This document shows, one piece after another, positions 35,977 to 48,028 of a stretch of 64,000 nt of DNA. The stretch lies in contig BCLD01000004.1 in NCBI GenBank assembly GCA_001600875.1, positions 281,536-345,535 on the forward strand, in the 5' to 3' direction. Source of the DNA: Solicoccozyma terricola (lineage: Eukaryota; Basidiomycota; Tremellomycetes; Filobasidiales; Piskurozymaceae). Numbering within the stretch: the stretch's first letter is position 1; each line of letters opens with the position of its first letter. The position numbers and the translations under genes are program-made. The notes below the pieces were generated by a model. It saw only the letters and a list, made by a program, of their open reading frames with translations. It had not been told where the DNA came from and searched no databases.

Positions 35977-37985
35977 ATGCGTAGCTCTCATCGACTGCTG
36001 TCGTCTTCAGTAAAAACAACAGCCCCTCGACACGCTCCCGCTTGCTCTGGCGATCCATTTTCATGGCGGCCGCTGGAAACACGACGTGAGTGTGGTTGGC
36101 AGTGTCATCCACCAGACAACACAGCTGACACCTCCTATACATCAGCCGCGAGCACTGGAAAGCTCTCAGGTCGGCGCTTAGCTATCAAAGATAACTTCAT
36201 GTTTACCGATACTCCAACAACATGCTCCTCACGAATGCTACAGGGCAAGTTGCTCCTCACTGCTTCAAGTATCCACCGTCTGACACCCCCCCCCCCCATT
36301 TCCCCTCTTTGCCCGACACGCAGACTTCCCATCTCCCTACACCGCAACATCAGTCTCTCACCTCCTACAAGCAGGTGCCGAGATGATTGGGAAAACCTCC
36401 ATGGATGAATTCGGTATGGGTTCAAACACCACCAATCTACCACAAGGCGTCGCAAAGGTTTATAACCCCTGGATCCCGGATACCAACAGAGTGAGATGGA
36501 CAAGAGATGAGTCCATGGATGGAGCAGTTGCTAGCTCGTCTCGATCGCTTGGAAAACAATCCGGGCATAGATCGGCTGGTGGCAGCTCTGGAGGATCTGC
36601 TGTGACCGTTGCCACCGGCGAAGCATGGGCGTGAGTTTCTAGCATCAATGTTAAAATTTGTGATAATGTCTCAGTCAGGAATGCCACCTTAGCGCTTTAG
36701 GAACAGACACGGGTGGATCAGTTCGTCTTCCTGCCTCGTACTGCGGGATAGTAGGATTCAAACCCAGCTACGGGATGATTAGTCGGTCAGTCTTACGCCG
36801 CAAGCAAAGTGTTGGATGGTGGTTGAAATATAGAACAATATTGTTTCAGACATGGTGTGGTAGCATACGCCGACTCGCTGGACTGTGTAGGAATATTAGC
36901 TGGTAATGTGGCGAGTGTCGGTACTGTCTTCGGTGAGTGATGTGCTACACGATCGTTGCAACGTCAATATCAAATGCGCAAGTGTCCCACTGCAGATGTC
37001 ATCTCACAACCGGATCGCAAAGACTCCACTTGCGTATCCGCAAGTGTCCGACAAATGACCTCGGAAGCTCAGGAAGAAACGATGCGGAACTGGGTGGGAA
37101 TAGAGGATGGGAGATTAGACGGTGTGAGAATCGGCTTACCTATAGTGCGTAAACGACTTCGGACCCCCGAGATCAAGAGGCTGACAGCGTTGGTATCAGG
37201 AAACGACACTGCCGCCACAGCTCACGCCTTTCGATTTGGCTCCTCTACTAAAACATCTCCGTGATGATCTCGGAGCAACGCTTGTACCCATTTCAATCCC
37301 ATCCATAACCCTATCTTTACCTGCATATTACGTCTTGGCATGCGCTGAGGCTTCCAGTAATCTGGCAAGATATGGTGGCGGTTGGTACGGTGGTAGTGAA
37401 GAGGAGAATTTGACCAATCGAGAGGATGTTAGACGTTGGGGGTTTGGAGAAGAGGTCAGGAAGAGGATATTGGCTGGCACGCATGCTTTGACAGCAGAGT
37501 ACGTCAGAGAAAGTTATACCGGAACACGATCTTCTCTAATCGGTGACTCTTCCTCCAGCGCCTTTAACAACTCGTATCTCAAAGCTTTACATCTCCGTCA
37601 TGCACTTCGGCAAGATTTCGACCGCGTCTTCCGCTTTGCTCACCCTCTCAAGCAGCTCGAGCCAAATACCACCTGCCGCACGCAGGCGCCATCCAATGGC
37701 GTAGACGTCCTCCTACATCTGACCGCTGTTCAGACAGCACCGAACCTTCCTCTCGAGGCCAACGCAGATTCTTCAGAGCCAATTCCAGAGTACGCTCAAG
37801 ACATTCTCACCGTACCTGCTTCTCTAGGAGGACTCCCTGCTCTATCTCTGCCGATTGGTACGGGCGCAGACGGATGGCCGGTCGGACTATCTCTCGTCGG
37901 GCAATGGGGAGCTGATCGGGGAGTCCTCGCTGTAGCAGCCGCTGGGATTGAATCATTCGGTCGGCGAAAGGTCGACCTTTCGTAG
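35977..37985 (+). CDS. Mitochondrial glutamyl-tRNA(Gln) amidotransferase subunit A
   Basis: Amidase-family subunit of the mitochondrial GatFAB-type complex (HER2/QRSL1) that converts Glu-tRNA(Gln) to Gln-tRNA(Gln). It starts [20 protein letters not shown], an Arg/Ser-rich presequence. The amidase triad is visible: Lys in LAIKDNF, the serine cluster GGSSGGSA, and [20 protein letters not shown]. Other family segments are [20 protein letters not shown] and, near the end, [11 protein letters not shown] followed by [10 protein letters not shown]. At least seven exons with short introns are needed; one intron contains an 11-12 nt poly-C run near 36287. It converges with the ARMC8-type gene, 68 bp between stops. 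Confidence 0.92.
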
Positions 37986-38053
37986 ACATTGTCATTTAGT
38001 TCACATCTTTGTCGTGTTATGCATCTCATTTACAACGAATTCATTTTGATGGT

Positions 38054-41000
38054 TCAGCGTCCGTTACCTCCCGGTGCTTCTATCAGGTTCAGCACCTTTT
38101 GCGCTTGATCGCGAACATCGAAGAGAGGATCTGAAGTGTATTGTCGGATCTGAGGCTCAAGCATGAGGGGTTTTAGTTTGTTAATAACCTCTTGGCGAGG
38201 GCCTGTTAGGTGGAGATACGTCAGTACATGTCATGTGCAGCTCGTAAGCTTAACACTTACGACGATGTCGGTCATTGCTCTCGATCAGATTGAGGATGCA
38301 TCCAAGAGCGGCGATCCGAATAACAGCGTTCTCGTGGGCCTGGATATTCCCAGCTTCGGTCAACGCCTAGATAACAGACGACGCTGATGGACTCACCAGA
38401 GCTTTCTTCAATGCTTGCAATATCGGACGCCGACTGAGGATAGCTTCTCGGTGTGCGTCATTGCCCAGCGCGATATTGGAAATAACATACAGCGCCTGGA
38501 GAATCCATGATCAGCAAACCAGTCCGCCTCTCGAAAGATATTCGCATACCCACCTGTTCCATCGGTTCTATCTCAGCGTCAGGGTAAAGCTTCGGTGATA
38601 GAAGGGAAGAAAAGAGTTCTTCCTCTCCCATCCCTTCCAGCAGGTGAGTGATCTCGACCTCATGACCGTCGCAGATATAATTCCGCATGAGAGCCAGACC
38701 TTGTTCCTGAATGTCTGGTGACGGATGTTGGATCTGTCTAGAAGCGATGATCGGGTCCCGCATTCAGCTGATGAATAGGGAGTGAGAAGCGAAGCTGTTC
38801 CTTTTCAGCTCACAGCTTTAGTCCTGTCCAAGTCAAACTGTCCACTACCCTCCTCTTCACTGGCATGTCGTTCTTGTAAATCATATTTTTCAACGCCCAC
38901 ACCGCGTTGGTTCTGGCTCCTTCGCTGGGAGAATTGCAGAGGCGAACAAGCAAGTCTATCCCTCCCTCTTCGATCAACATCTGGAGATGGCATATGAGAA
39001 TCACGTTCGGCGATATTGAGTGGCCGACTCACGGTTTGCATTGGGGAGAATTCAGTGATTAGGTTGCATATCGTTGCAGTTGCAGCAATAAGCACAGTAT
39101 CATCCTTTTCATCCCGACCGGCGATCGATAGTCGTCCCAGACTACCACTCCCAATGCGTTCATCCTCTTCCTTCAATATTTCCAGCACCTTGGCTGCTAG
39201 TCCACTGTCTACCAAGCTGGTTCGAAGGACTGCTATCGAGCGGGAAAGAGCACGAGTTGCTTGACATGCAGCGGCTCTAACGCCATAGGATGGATGGGAG
39301 AGCGAGGCATGAATAATTGGCAACATACCTCTGTCCACAATGGTAGCTCGTGCCACCTCATGAACAAAAGATAAAGACGCCATGGCCAGGAAACAGCCCT
39401 GCAGCAATGAGACATCAGCATCTGTGGGAGTAGCTAAAAGCCGATGCTTCGCACCTCTTTTTGTCTTGCCTTGATGTTCTCAGCGATCGGTCGCGCCGCA
39501 TCTTCCTTGTCAACAGCTTTTGCCAAGGCAATGATCTTCTCCAACAGCTCCGTATCGCAAGCCACGCGTTGAAGATCTTCCTCGTCTGAAGTCAGATGTG
39601 CTGTAATGCCTCGGGAGAATCAACACGACCTCGCAAATCCGTGATGAAACTCTAGACGCTTACCAACGATGAAGCAAACATGAATACTATCCTCTCCCGG
39701 TGCTCCGAGCATGCGAATCAGAGTGGGAAGAAGATCGGTCGCTGTTGCAATAGCCAATGTCCCGCCTTTGATGTTCAAAGCTTTCGCGATATTAGTGAGA
39801 CTTCCCCCCCCCCCCAAAAAAGATCGGTACACGTTAGTTCTATAACATTCGCGCGCAACTTTTGAATAACACAAACTCACCAATTGGCAGCAGCAACGGG
39901 TACTCCAGGTGTTCTTGAATTAATGAGTTCCACAAAGATCGTAACCAGACCTTTCAAGCATGCAAGAGGCGATGGAGCCTGCAAGCTCGATATCCCACCA
40001 TGTCTCTCATCTTCGAGGGCTGTAGTTGGGAACAATCAACAATAGTTGCGCATACCCTTTAGGAATTTCCAAGCGGACCCCCCTCCCCTCACCTCCAAAA
40101 GTAGCAATCGCCTCCAAGGCCGTTGTTGTTTCATCCTTACACATTGCTGCCAACAAGTCCAAGCATGCTGCAGTGACTTTAGCATTCCCATGCCCATCAT
40201 TCAATCCAACAACCTGTCTACAGAGATGTTCAACCAACGGACCACGTTGGAGAATTCCTGGTTTTGGTGATATTCGATCAGCAAGTGATTCTAGTGGTAT
40301 AGCAGCGAGTGGGGATTCGGCTGGTTGAAATCTTGGATGTTTGACAGGTCGAGGGACATATGTTGGGTGATTGAGAGATGAAAGTGCTTGACGGTGAGAT
40401 GGGAGGAGTGTAAGGTGTGCGAACATTTGGTAGAGGGGAAGACGTGATTGTGAGGGGATGGAGGAAGTCATGATGGGTACAAGAGTTATCAATGAATTTG
40501 GCTAGGATGATTTTGGGGAATCAGTGATCCCATCGAGGTGAAATTCTTTGAAACAAAATATAGGGAGGTGCCAAACTCACATGGAACATCTGGACAACAG
40601 CAGTTTTAGCCATAGCTCTAACATCATTCTGTCTCCATCTCTCAGCAACTTCATTCCCTGCGTTTCCTTCTCCTGACTTTTCATCCACATCCATACGATC
40701 ACTAGATGCAGATAACACCACTTTCACTTCAACGCCCACACCCCACATCCTACCAAGAACTACATCAGCCGCTGCGATTGAGATATTCCGTAATGCTCGG
40801 AGGGAAGAAGGCATCAGTTTTGTGATTAGTGAAGGAGGGATTGGATCTCTTGTGGATAAGGCGTGGAGTTGAGATATCGAAGATAGAAGAGTGTCGGGAA
40901 GTTTGGCGGATAGGAGAGAGTAGAGGGTCAAGTCTCCGACTGGGCGGCATCGTTGGAGTGAGCTCTTCTCCATGTTCATAGTAGGTGTAACTTGAACAGG

Positions 41001-41355
41001 ATACATACCATTAGCAAGGGTTCCAAGGATCACAAAGAGCTCATTGAGGATCTCTAGTCGTATGCCGTTATCCTTTCCAATCTGGACGAGGTCGGTTGTC
41101 AATTGAAGCTGAGTGATGAGACTGTTGCCGTGGGGTGGTGGGAACAAATGAGCGTTGTCAGCCTATACGACAATATGCGTCCAGGTGTATTACTGTCGTC
41201 ATTCACTAAGCAATCAGACCCTTTTCCTCTGCTAGCTCAACCTTCCGCGTTGGGTTCCCAATGACCGAGTTCTTCATTTCCTTGAGGAGGTTGAGAAGTT
41301 GAGCTGGTTTTTCAGCGCTTGTGAGAAGGGACACCGTGTTTGATGGGGGATGCAT
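38054..41355 (-). CDS. GID5: Armadillo-repeat protein ARMC8/Gid5 (Vid28)
   Basis: Core scaffold and substrate-receptor-binding subunit of the GID/CTLH ubiquitin ligase that degrades gluconeogenic enzymes. The first exon encodes MHPPSNTVSLLTSAEKPAQL and NPTRKVELAEEKG. Arm repeats follow over many exons: GIRLEILNELFVILGTLANG, ISIAAADVVLG, YGVRAAACQATRALSRS, the highly diagnostic GARTNAVWALKNMIYKN, IQEQGLALMRNYICDGHEVE, and the end LFDVRDQAQKVLNLIEAPGG. The start is the first ATG in frame with conserved sequence. One intron acceptor (near 39805) is immediately preceded by an unusual poly-G run on the coding strand. It shares a 273-bp divergent promoter with the dienoyl-CoA isomerase gene. Confidence 0.88.
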
Positions 41356-41528
41356 GTTGTGGGCGGTGGGGGTACGGGTGATGGCAAGACTGTGGGAGTG
41401 TCGCTACGATTGAGCGGTGGTCGTGACTTGTGCTGGATGGTGACCCTTTGATACGACCGAGCGAGGTGCTCCGCAGACGGGATGGTGTCGCGTGGCAAAC
41501 AGCGAGGTTACAGACCACCGGTTAGGGG

Positions 41529-41553
41529 AACAGTGAACAGTGAACAGTGAACC
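41529..41553. repeat. Tandem GAACAGT repeat in the GID5/ECH1 promoter
   Basis: Three tandem copies of the 7-bp unit GAACAGT (or ACAGTGA) sit in the 273-bp region between the two divergent start codons. It is a possible regulatory array or simple local duplication. Confidence 0.55.
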
Positions 41554-41628
41554 GACAACCGACCCGGGCGACAGTGCAGATCATCAGTGCAGATAGATCA
41601 CATACATACCACCACAGTCTAGCCCGTC

Positions 41629-43275
41629 ATGTCGTTCCCTCGAGTCATTGAAATCCCAGGTGCAAAACACATCCAGACGTTCGAGCAGTCATCCGGTGTG
41701 GTTCTCGTCCGATTGAACAGGTCGGTAATTAAAATGGCACATTATTTCCCCCAAGTCGCTGGATAGCGGCTAACTGGATCGTTGATGACTCGCAGAGCAC
41801 CTCTGAATGCGTTTCATGAAGAGTGAGTAGTTGTGTTCTCTGGTAAACCCCTGTCATTTGCGTCTGCTCTTCACTCTGCCCCATACTGACCCAACATCCC
41901 CCGCTCTCAAGATTCTGGCATGAACTCCGCCGCACATTCAACCACCTCTCTAGTCTGCCTTCCGCACGATCTATCGTACTCGGCTCATCTTTCGACCGAG
42001 CGTTCACAGCTGGACTGGATCGTGAGTATCGTTGAAATGCATCGTTGGTGGGAATGGAGCTGACCTTTTGTATGAGGTGTGTATCGGTTTCTGATTCAGT
42101 GTCTGATACAACTGCATTGGATAAAAAGGAAGGTGTAGATATTGGAAGACAGGCGTATCAACTTCATGAGCACATCAAAGTGAGACGCTGCAGATGTACT
42201 GAGGGATAGCATGTTTCATATAACTCACACTCTCTCTCTCCTCAACGCGTTTCCTGATGAACAGGAATTTCAAGCTTGTATTTCCGCAATTGAGCAATGT
42301 CATAAACCTGTGATAGCTGCGATCCATGGCGCATGTGTTGGACTAGGTGAGTCTAATTTCCCCCTATTTGTACTCTACGATTGGGCCTGTTGTTGAGCTT
42401 TGCCGACCCATGGTATTCATGAAAGGCGTGGACATCACTTGTGCTTGTGATGTGAGACTCGCTTCATCCCAAGCCAGGTTCGGAATCATGGTATGTCCTT
42501 TTTTTCCCTCTTTCCACCATGATCAAGTCCGACGAGTGTCAATCTACTTAACCTTGAACCATCGATCACGGTCAATCACAGGAAATCAATGTTGGCCTTG
42601 CAGCAGACATTGGGTCTCTACAGCGTTTCCCAAAGATTGTATCCAGCGACTCGATCGCTCGTGAACTCGCATTAACAGGTCGATCATTCGATTCATACGA
42701 AGCTGAGAAAATCGGGTTTATAAGCCGTGTCGTTAAAGGTGGGAGACTTGAGGTTGAGCAAGAAGCACTGGAGATGGCTAGGATTATTGCTGGGAAAAGT
42801 CCTGTGGCGGTTTTGGGAACGAAGAGGATAATGACATGTGAGTGTTTTGGTTTAGCAAGAGACATCTTAAAAAAAAAAACGGGGATTGACGACACTCTTT
42901 CTAGATTCGAGGGACCATTCGTAAGTCCTAATTGAAATTCCGTAAGTGGCGAGGTAACCTAAATTGGGACTAAATCGTTGGCATGTTTGCTATCACTCAG
43001 TGTTCAAGATGGCTTGGAATACACAGCTGCTTGGAATATGTATGTATCTGCAACATGCATATCAAAAATTATCACTAACGGCCTTCTGAATTCTACAGGG
43101 CGATGCTTCAATCAGAGGTGAGCATATTTTCGTCTATCGACGATGGTCAGTGATTGAAGCTCGCGCCTTCCAGGATATGCCTCTGTCAGCTCAAGCTTTC
43201 CTCCAGAAGAAAGGTCAGGCTAATTATCAGGATATGGCGGGTGCACCACCCCATAAGGTCTCAGCGAAGTTGTAA
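41629..43275 (+). CDS. ECH1: Peroxisomal delta(3,5)-delta(2,4)-dienoyl-CoA isomerase
   Basis: Crotonase-fold isomerase for beta-oxidation of unsaturated fatty acids. It begins MSFPRVIEIPGAKHIQTF. The oxyanion-hole region reads FDRAFTAGLD and KPVIAAIHGACVGLG. The three acidic residues used by ECH1 are present: Asp in GVDITCACD, Glu in MEINVGLAAD and the final Asp of the same motif, which continues IGSLQRFPKI. These separate it from plain enoyl-CoA hydratase. About nine exons are needed, several very small. The protein ends VSAKL-stop; the terminal AKL fits the PTS1 peroxisomal targeting signal. It converges with POLK, 138 bp between stops. Confidence 0.88.
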
Positions 43276-43413
43276 CGGAGAGAACGGGGGGTCTCGTAAG
43301 GAACGCATACATGGTATCTAGGTCGCCATTTAACAGATGTAAAGAAAAGTTTAATGTACAACGTCAATCGTCAAGCAGTCGTAATCGATCGTCGAATGGT
43401 CACAAATGCGTTA

Positions 43414-46400
43414 TCACTTCTTCCTACTCTTGGCACTCTGGCCCATCATCATATCAAAAGCGTTCGCTGGCTTCTTCAATTGAGACGCCATGGGAAGCTT
43501 GGTCTGTCTCTGCTTCTTCTTCTTCATGATCACCGGCCTAGACTCGTCGACGGCTGATGCCATTGCTCTCGGAGCCTCGTCGTCTGAGCCATCCGAGATC
43601 ACTTGGGCATTAAGACACATGTCAATGTGCTGATTTAGAACGACGTTGTCTGATCCTCGTTTGAGCGTCTGCCAGCAGATAGGACAAACGAGGAGTCCAT
43701 CGGAAGTTCGACCGGAGGATACTGACGGTGACATGCTGTCAGTACTTCGCTTGGCCCTTTGAACTGCGTCGAGATCCTCATCCGAGGCAGCTCCGTCATC
43801 GACGTCAGGTGGTCCGTGTTCCCTTTCGCGCTTTTTCGCAGACTTGGGTTTCGTTGGCGAGGCGTTGAAGAACTGCGGTACGAATATATGTTAATGATTG
43901 TCATTCATAGACGCAGAAAGGTGTATCGGTCGACCCACCTTCTTGATTCCAGTCTCTGGTGCCTCCAGATCATGCAGGTTCGTCATCCTTATGCCGAGAA
44001 GACGGATGCGTAAAGGCAGTTCGCGTATGAGGAGTTCTCGCGCAATCTGAAAGGGAATGTAAGCTGAGGTAGCGCTCCCCTCCTATTGAACACGGGACTC
44101 ACGGGCAAGATTTCTTCTGCAGTCTTGATAGGCTTGCTTACGGTTCGTGCTCGCGTGAATACTGCAGTTGATCGAATTAACGTAACGCACGGAGGTTGTA
44201 TTGAAAATATTGCAAATGATTGGGCTTACCTTCGTAGCTATGCAGCTAGATTGTAGATGATGACTGAAATCAGCTTCGAGCAGTGTACCAAATACAACTG
44301 CCACCAACCTTGTATTTCACCGTAACAGTCCTTCCAGCAAATTTAGTTCTTTCCAGATCACCTTCCAGATTCTTAGCGATCTCCTCGAGGGTTGCGAGAA
44401 TCTCCTCGTCTTTGCTCTTGTCACGGAAGGTGCTGTCATGGAGGTCATCAGCTCAAGGGTCACGCTTGTGACGATCAAGAAACCCACCGCTCGCATCCAA
44501 CACTCTTCCTCTCCTCCCTCTTCCCGGGAGTCACGACGTTGTTACCGATCCCAAGATAAGCACGACTGGTATTCCACCTGGTCAGCTTGAGAACCACAAC
44601 AACCAAAGCCTTCGCTCCTCACAGAAGACTCCTAAGACCAAGATATTTGTCCATCGCGTTGATGACTGCTCGCTGGGTGAAGATATCGCCGCAGGTCTGA
44701 TTCCAGCAAACGCTATTAGCATAACATTTACCGCCAACTCTGGGAACCCAGACTCTCACATCGACACCCATACTCTTCAACACCCTCTCTTGCACCCTCC
44801 CGATACCAGGAATCGTTCTAATCGGTAAAGTCCTCATGAAATCCCGAATTGCAACTCCTTTGAAAGGGAGTTCGAATTGCCCGTTCGGCTTGTTCTTATC
44901 AGAGCAGATCTGGAATCGGCGCTCATAAGTGGCGTCCGGGCACAGGAAAAAACGATTTGAAAGAGAATCTGATACTTACCTTCGCAAGCATGGTATTTGG
45001 AGCGATACCAGCACTAATCGTCAAGCCAGTAGTCGCTTCCACCTCCGCACGCAAATCAGAAACCACTTCTGATGCTGACATGTTGCGTTCAGACATGTAT
45101 GGCGTGATACTGTAGATATAACCAAGAAACCATTCAATCGCAAGAAATCTCCCATAGGTCACCCGAAACTAACTTGAGGTAGCCTTCATCCATACCAGCC
45201 ATACACAAATTCTCATCATACTGTTCTCAAGTATCAGGTAAGCTTGGTGTTCCTGACTACACAGCGATTTTACCACTTACTTTGACCAAAACCTCTCGCA
45301 CCGCTCTCGAGGCTTCAGAATATAACTCGAAATTGGCAGGGACGCTACATCAACCGAGGGTGAGCGGGTTTCTTCTACATTAATCGAATGCTGTGGATTC
45401 GGGAATTTTCTAGAGTGGAAGAACTTACAAGATTAAATGAGGACAAAGAGCTTTTGCGACATGTCCAGCCATACCAGATCGACAACCGTATTTTCTTGCT
45501 TCATACTGTTGTTCCAAACGAAAATCTCAATCAGTATTCCATGGTGGTATATATGAGAGAAATTAGAACCCTCACGGAGGCGGTCAATAACACTCCTCCG
45601 CCGACTGCGAATGTTTTCCCCTTCAACGACGGATCGCGCTTCACTTCGACATTTGCGTACTGCCGTGAGGTCAAGTGGGGTTTTCCCAATGATCAGATTC
45701 TAACAACTTGAGAATTAATCAGCATCACTCACAAAAGCATCCATATCTACATGTACGATGTATTGGGATAAATCACGACCCGCTTCCAGCTCTGTAAGCT
45801 GGATGAGGACATTATTATCAGAATTCAATGTATGAAACGGTCCTGCTTCCTGATCCCTACCATAACATTCGCTTGCTCTTCTAGTACCGCCAAATTCGCT
45901 GTCCTGGTGATCTGTTCTTTCTATACAACGACGGCGCTATCAGTCAGGTCACGAAATAACTCGACATGGATACTTCAAGATGAACATACCAGTTTAACTA
46001 GATTCGCAATCTTCCCTTCTAGCTCGTCGTTGCGCTTCATCTGATTCTTATGATATTTTGAGCCAGCTGATGCTTTCATGATAATGGCGTTGACCTCTGG
46101 AATGTCTAAATGAGCGTGTTGTCACGCGAATCAATCAATCTGATCATTCCTCACCTCTCTCATCTCTTGTAAGTCCTTAAGCATAAACTCAGATCCATCA
46201 GATATCGATGCGATAGAGACGCACATTATCCAATCTCACCAGCTTTCATCACCGACTGTCCGGCCATATACCGTTCCCTTGAATCCTGGACCTTCTGAGC
46301 CACGGAGGCGACCTGTACCGCCTGTTCCTGACTGGTGGACATGACTGGATGGACTGATGACGATGCAACTGCATTGCCGTCCATTGTTGATCGATAGCTG

Positions 46401-46471
46401 TCCCCTGTTGAAAGTAGATGGGCATAGGGAGGATGTAGTCCATGTAGTGCCTTGTCGTCCATGTCGTCCAT
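43414..46471 (-). CDS. POLK: Y-family DNA polymerase kappa (DinB)
   Basis: Translesion DNA polymerase, nuclear. It starts MDDMDDKALHGLHPPYAHLL and has the kappa-type N-clasp part SVAQKVQDSRERY. Palm motifs follow: HVDMDAF at an exon end, AGMDEGYLN in place of the usual S-(L/M)-D-E-A-Y-L, TTGLTISAGIAPNTMLAK, and the helix-hairpin-helix TIPGIGRVQERVLKSMGV. Late exons give the little-finger domain (SKDEEILATLEEIAKNLEGD), a possible PIP-like box ETGIKKFF created across an intron near 43875-43940, a UBZ-type zinc finger (CPIC...HIDMC), and a basic end, SAKSRKK. It shares a 168-bp divergent promoter with NSA2. Confidence 0.92.
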
Positions 46472-46530
46472 GTTGACTATTCACGGGGATGGATCGATCG
46501 ATGCCCGTGATTCGCCACACTCACCCGGTT

Positions 46531-46538
46531 TCACGTGC
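46531..46538 (+). promoter_or_regulatory. TCACGTGC element in the POLK/NSA2 divergent promoter
   Basis: The octamer lies 60 bp from the POLK start and 102 bp from the NSA2 start, in a 168-bp region that must serve both genes. It has the same 8-mer as at the AspRS, TFIIIC-subunit and SEC39 promoters. Confidence 0.45.
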
Positions 46539-46639
46539 AACGCCGATAATCTTTTCGTCAGGAGTAGCATCTTCATCGTCCCTTGGATATCTGGGTCGTC
46601 TGATACAACTACATCGCAACAACACAGGGTCATTTCAAG

Positions 46640-47910
46640 ATGGTGAGCTGGGGAATGATCCCGATGTGTATCTCGTCCACATCCTCCTGCTGATACTACC
46701 TCGCGCTCCCGTTGAAATTACGACTCTTCAGCCTCAAGTAAGTCCCAGGTCGCATGATCCACCAACACGCCAGCCAAAGTTCTAACAGTCCGTCTCGTCT
46801 CACAGAATGAGTATATGGAAGAGCACAGGAAGAGGCACGGAAGAAGGCTAGATCATGAGGAGAAGAAGTGATTATCATCTTTCTCTTCCTTTCCTTAAAT
46901 AAACAAACGCACACACACACACACACATACACGCACTAATGACCCCCTTGCACCAACTCCCTCCAGACGAAAGAAGACCGCAAGAGAAGCTCACAAGAAC
47001 TCTCAAGTCGCTCAACGTCTCTACGGTCTGAAAGCCAAATTACATCATGCTAAACGTCATGCTGAGAAGGTCCAACTCAAGAAGACGCTCAAGGCTCATG
47101 ATGAGCGGAATATCAAACAGAAGGATGATGGCGCCGTCAAGGAGGGTGCATTACCAGCTTACTTGCTTGATCGTGAGGGACAAAAGGTAAAATGGCGTTG
47201 GTGGAAATGAACTGTAAACGGGATGTTGAGGCTGATGGTTGTTTTCTATCACTCTCTCATCTAGGATGCGAAAGCATTGTCATCAGCCATCAAGGAGCGC
47301 AGAAAAGACAGAGCAGCCAAATACTCTGTTCCTCTTCCCAAAGTCCGAGGTATCGCCGAAGAAGAAATGTTCAAAGTTCTCAAGACTGGTTCCAAGAAAC
47401 AAAAATCATGGAAGAGGATGGTTTCCAAGGCTACGTTTGTTGGAGAAGGATTCACCAGGAAGCCCGTGAAGATGGAACGATTCATTAGGCCTATGGCAAT
47501 GAGGTACAAGAAGGCGAATGTCACTCATCGTAAGTGCCCTTTTTTAAAACCTACACCTTACCCGCGATCAACACTGACTGACCTTGCCACCACAAATTTC
47601 CCCCTTCTCTATCAGCTGATCTCAAAGCAACCTTCCAACTCCCAATCCTCGGCGTCAAGAAGAACCCACAATCTCCCTTATACACCCAACTAGGCGTAAT
47701 GACCAAAGGTACCGTCATCGAAGTCAACGTTTCCGAACTTGGTCTCGTCACCACAGGAGGAAAAGTCGTCTGGGCCAAGTATGCTCAGATTACCAACAAC
47801 CCAGAAAATGACGGGTGCATCAATGCGGTACTACGTGAGTTGTTGATGCGGTGGTTTGGCTTTAGTGTTTTGATTATTGACGATACCATTATCTCGCTGC
47901 AGTCGTATGA
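46640..47910 (+). CDS. NSA2: 60S ribosome biogenesis protein Nsa2
   Basis: Nucleolar pre-60S assembly factor needed for ITS2/27S pre-rRNA processing. The protein begins [20 protein letters not shown], as in other Nsa2 proteins, but only if three tiny pieces are spliced: ATG at 46640-46642, CCTCAA at 46732-46737, then 46806 onward. The next junction (GAGAAGAA then ACGAAAG) restores EEKKRKK. Later segments are [75 protein letters not shown] and TNNPENDGC. The conserved last residues NAVLLV are completed by an 8-nt final exon (47903-47910, including the stop) after an intron at 47835-47902. Length is close to the usual 260 residues. It converges with GCN5, 118 bp between stops. Confidence 0.95.
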
Positions 47911-48028
47911 TGCATTGCACGCTCTCGTCGTTCAATCATTTCTGTATCATATTGTATCATAGCATTTGTGACGATCACATGTAGATTTTCCCTAGAAAAA
48001 CTCCGCCCAAGGAGGGCCTAGGAGTCTT

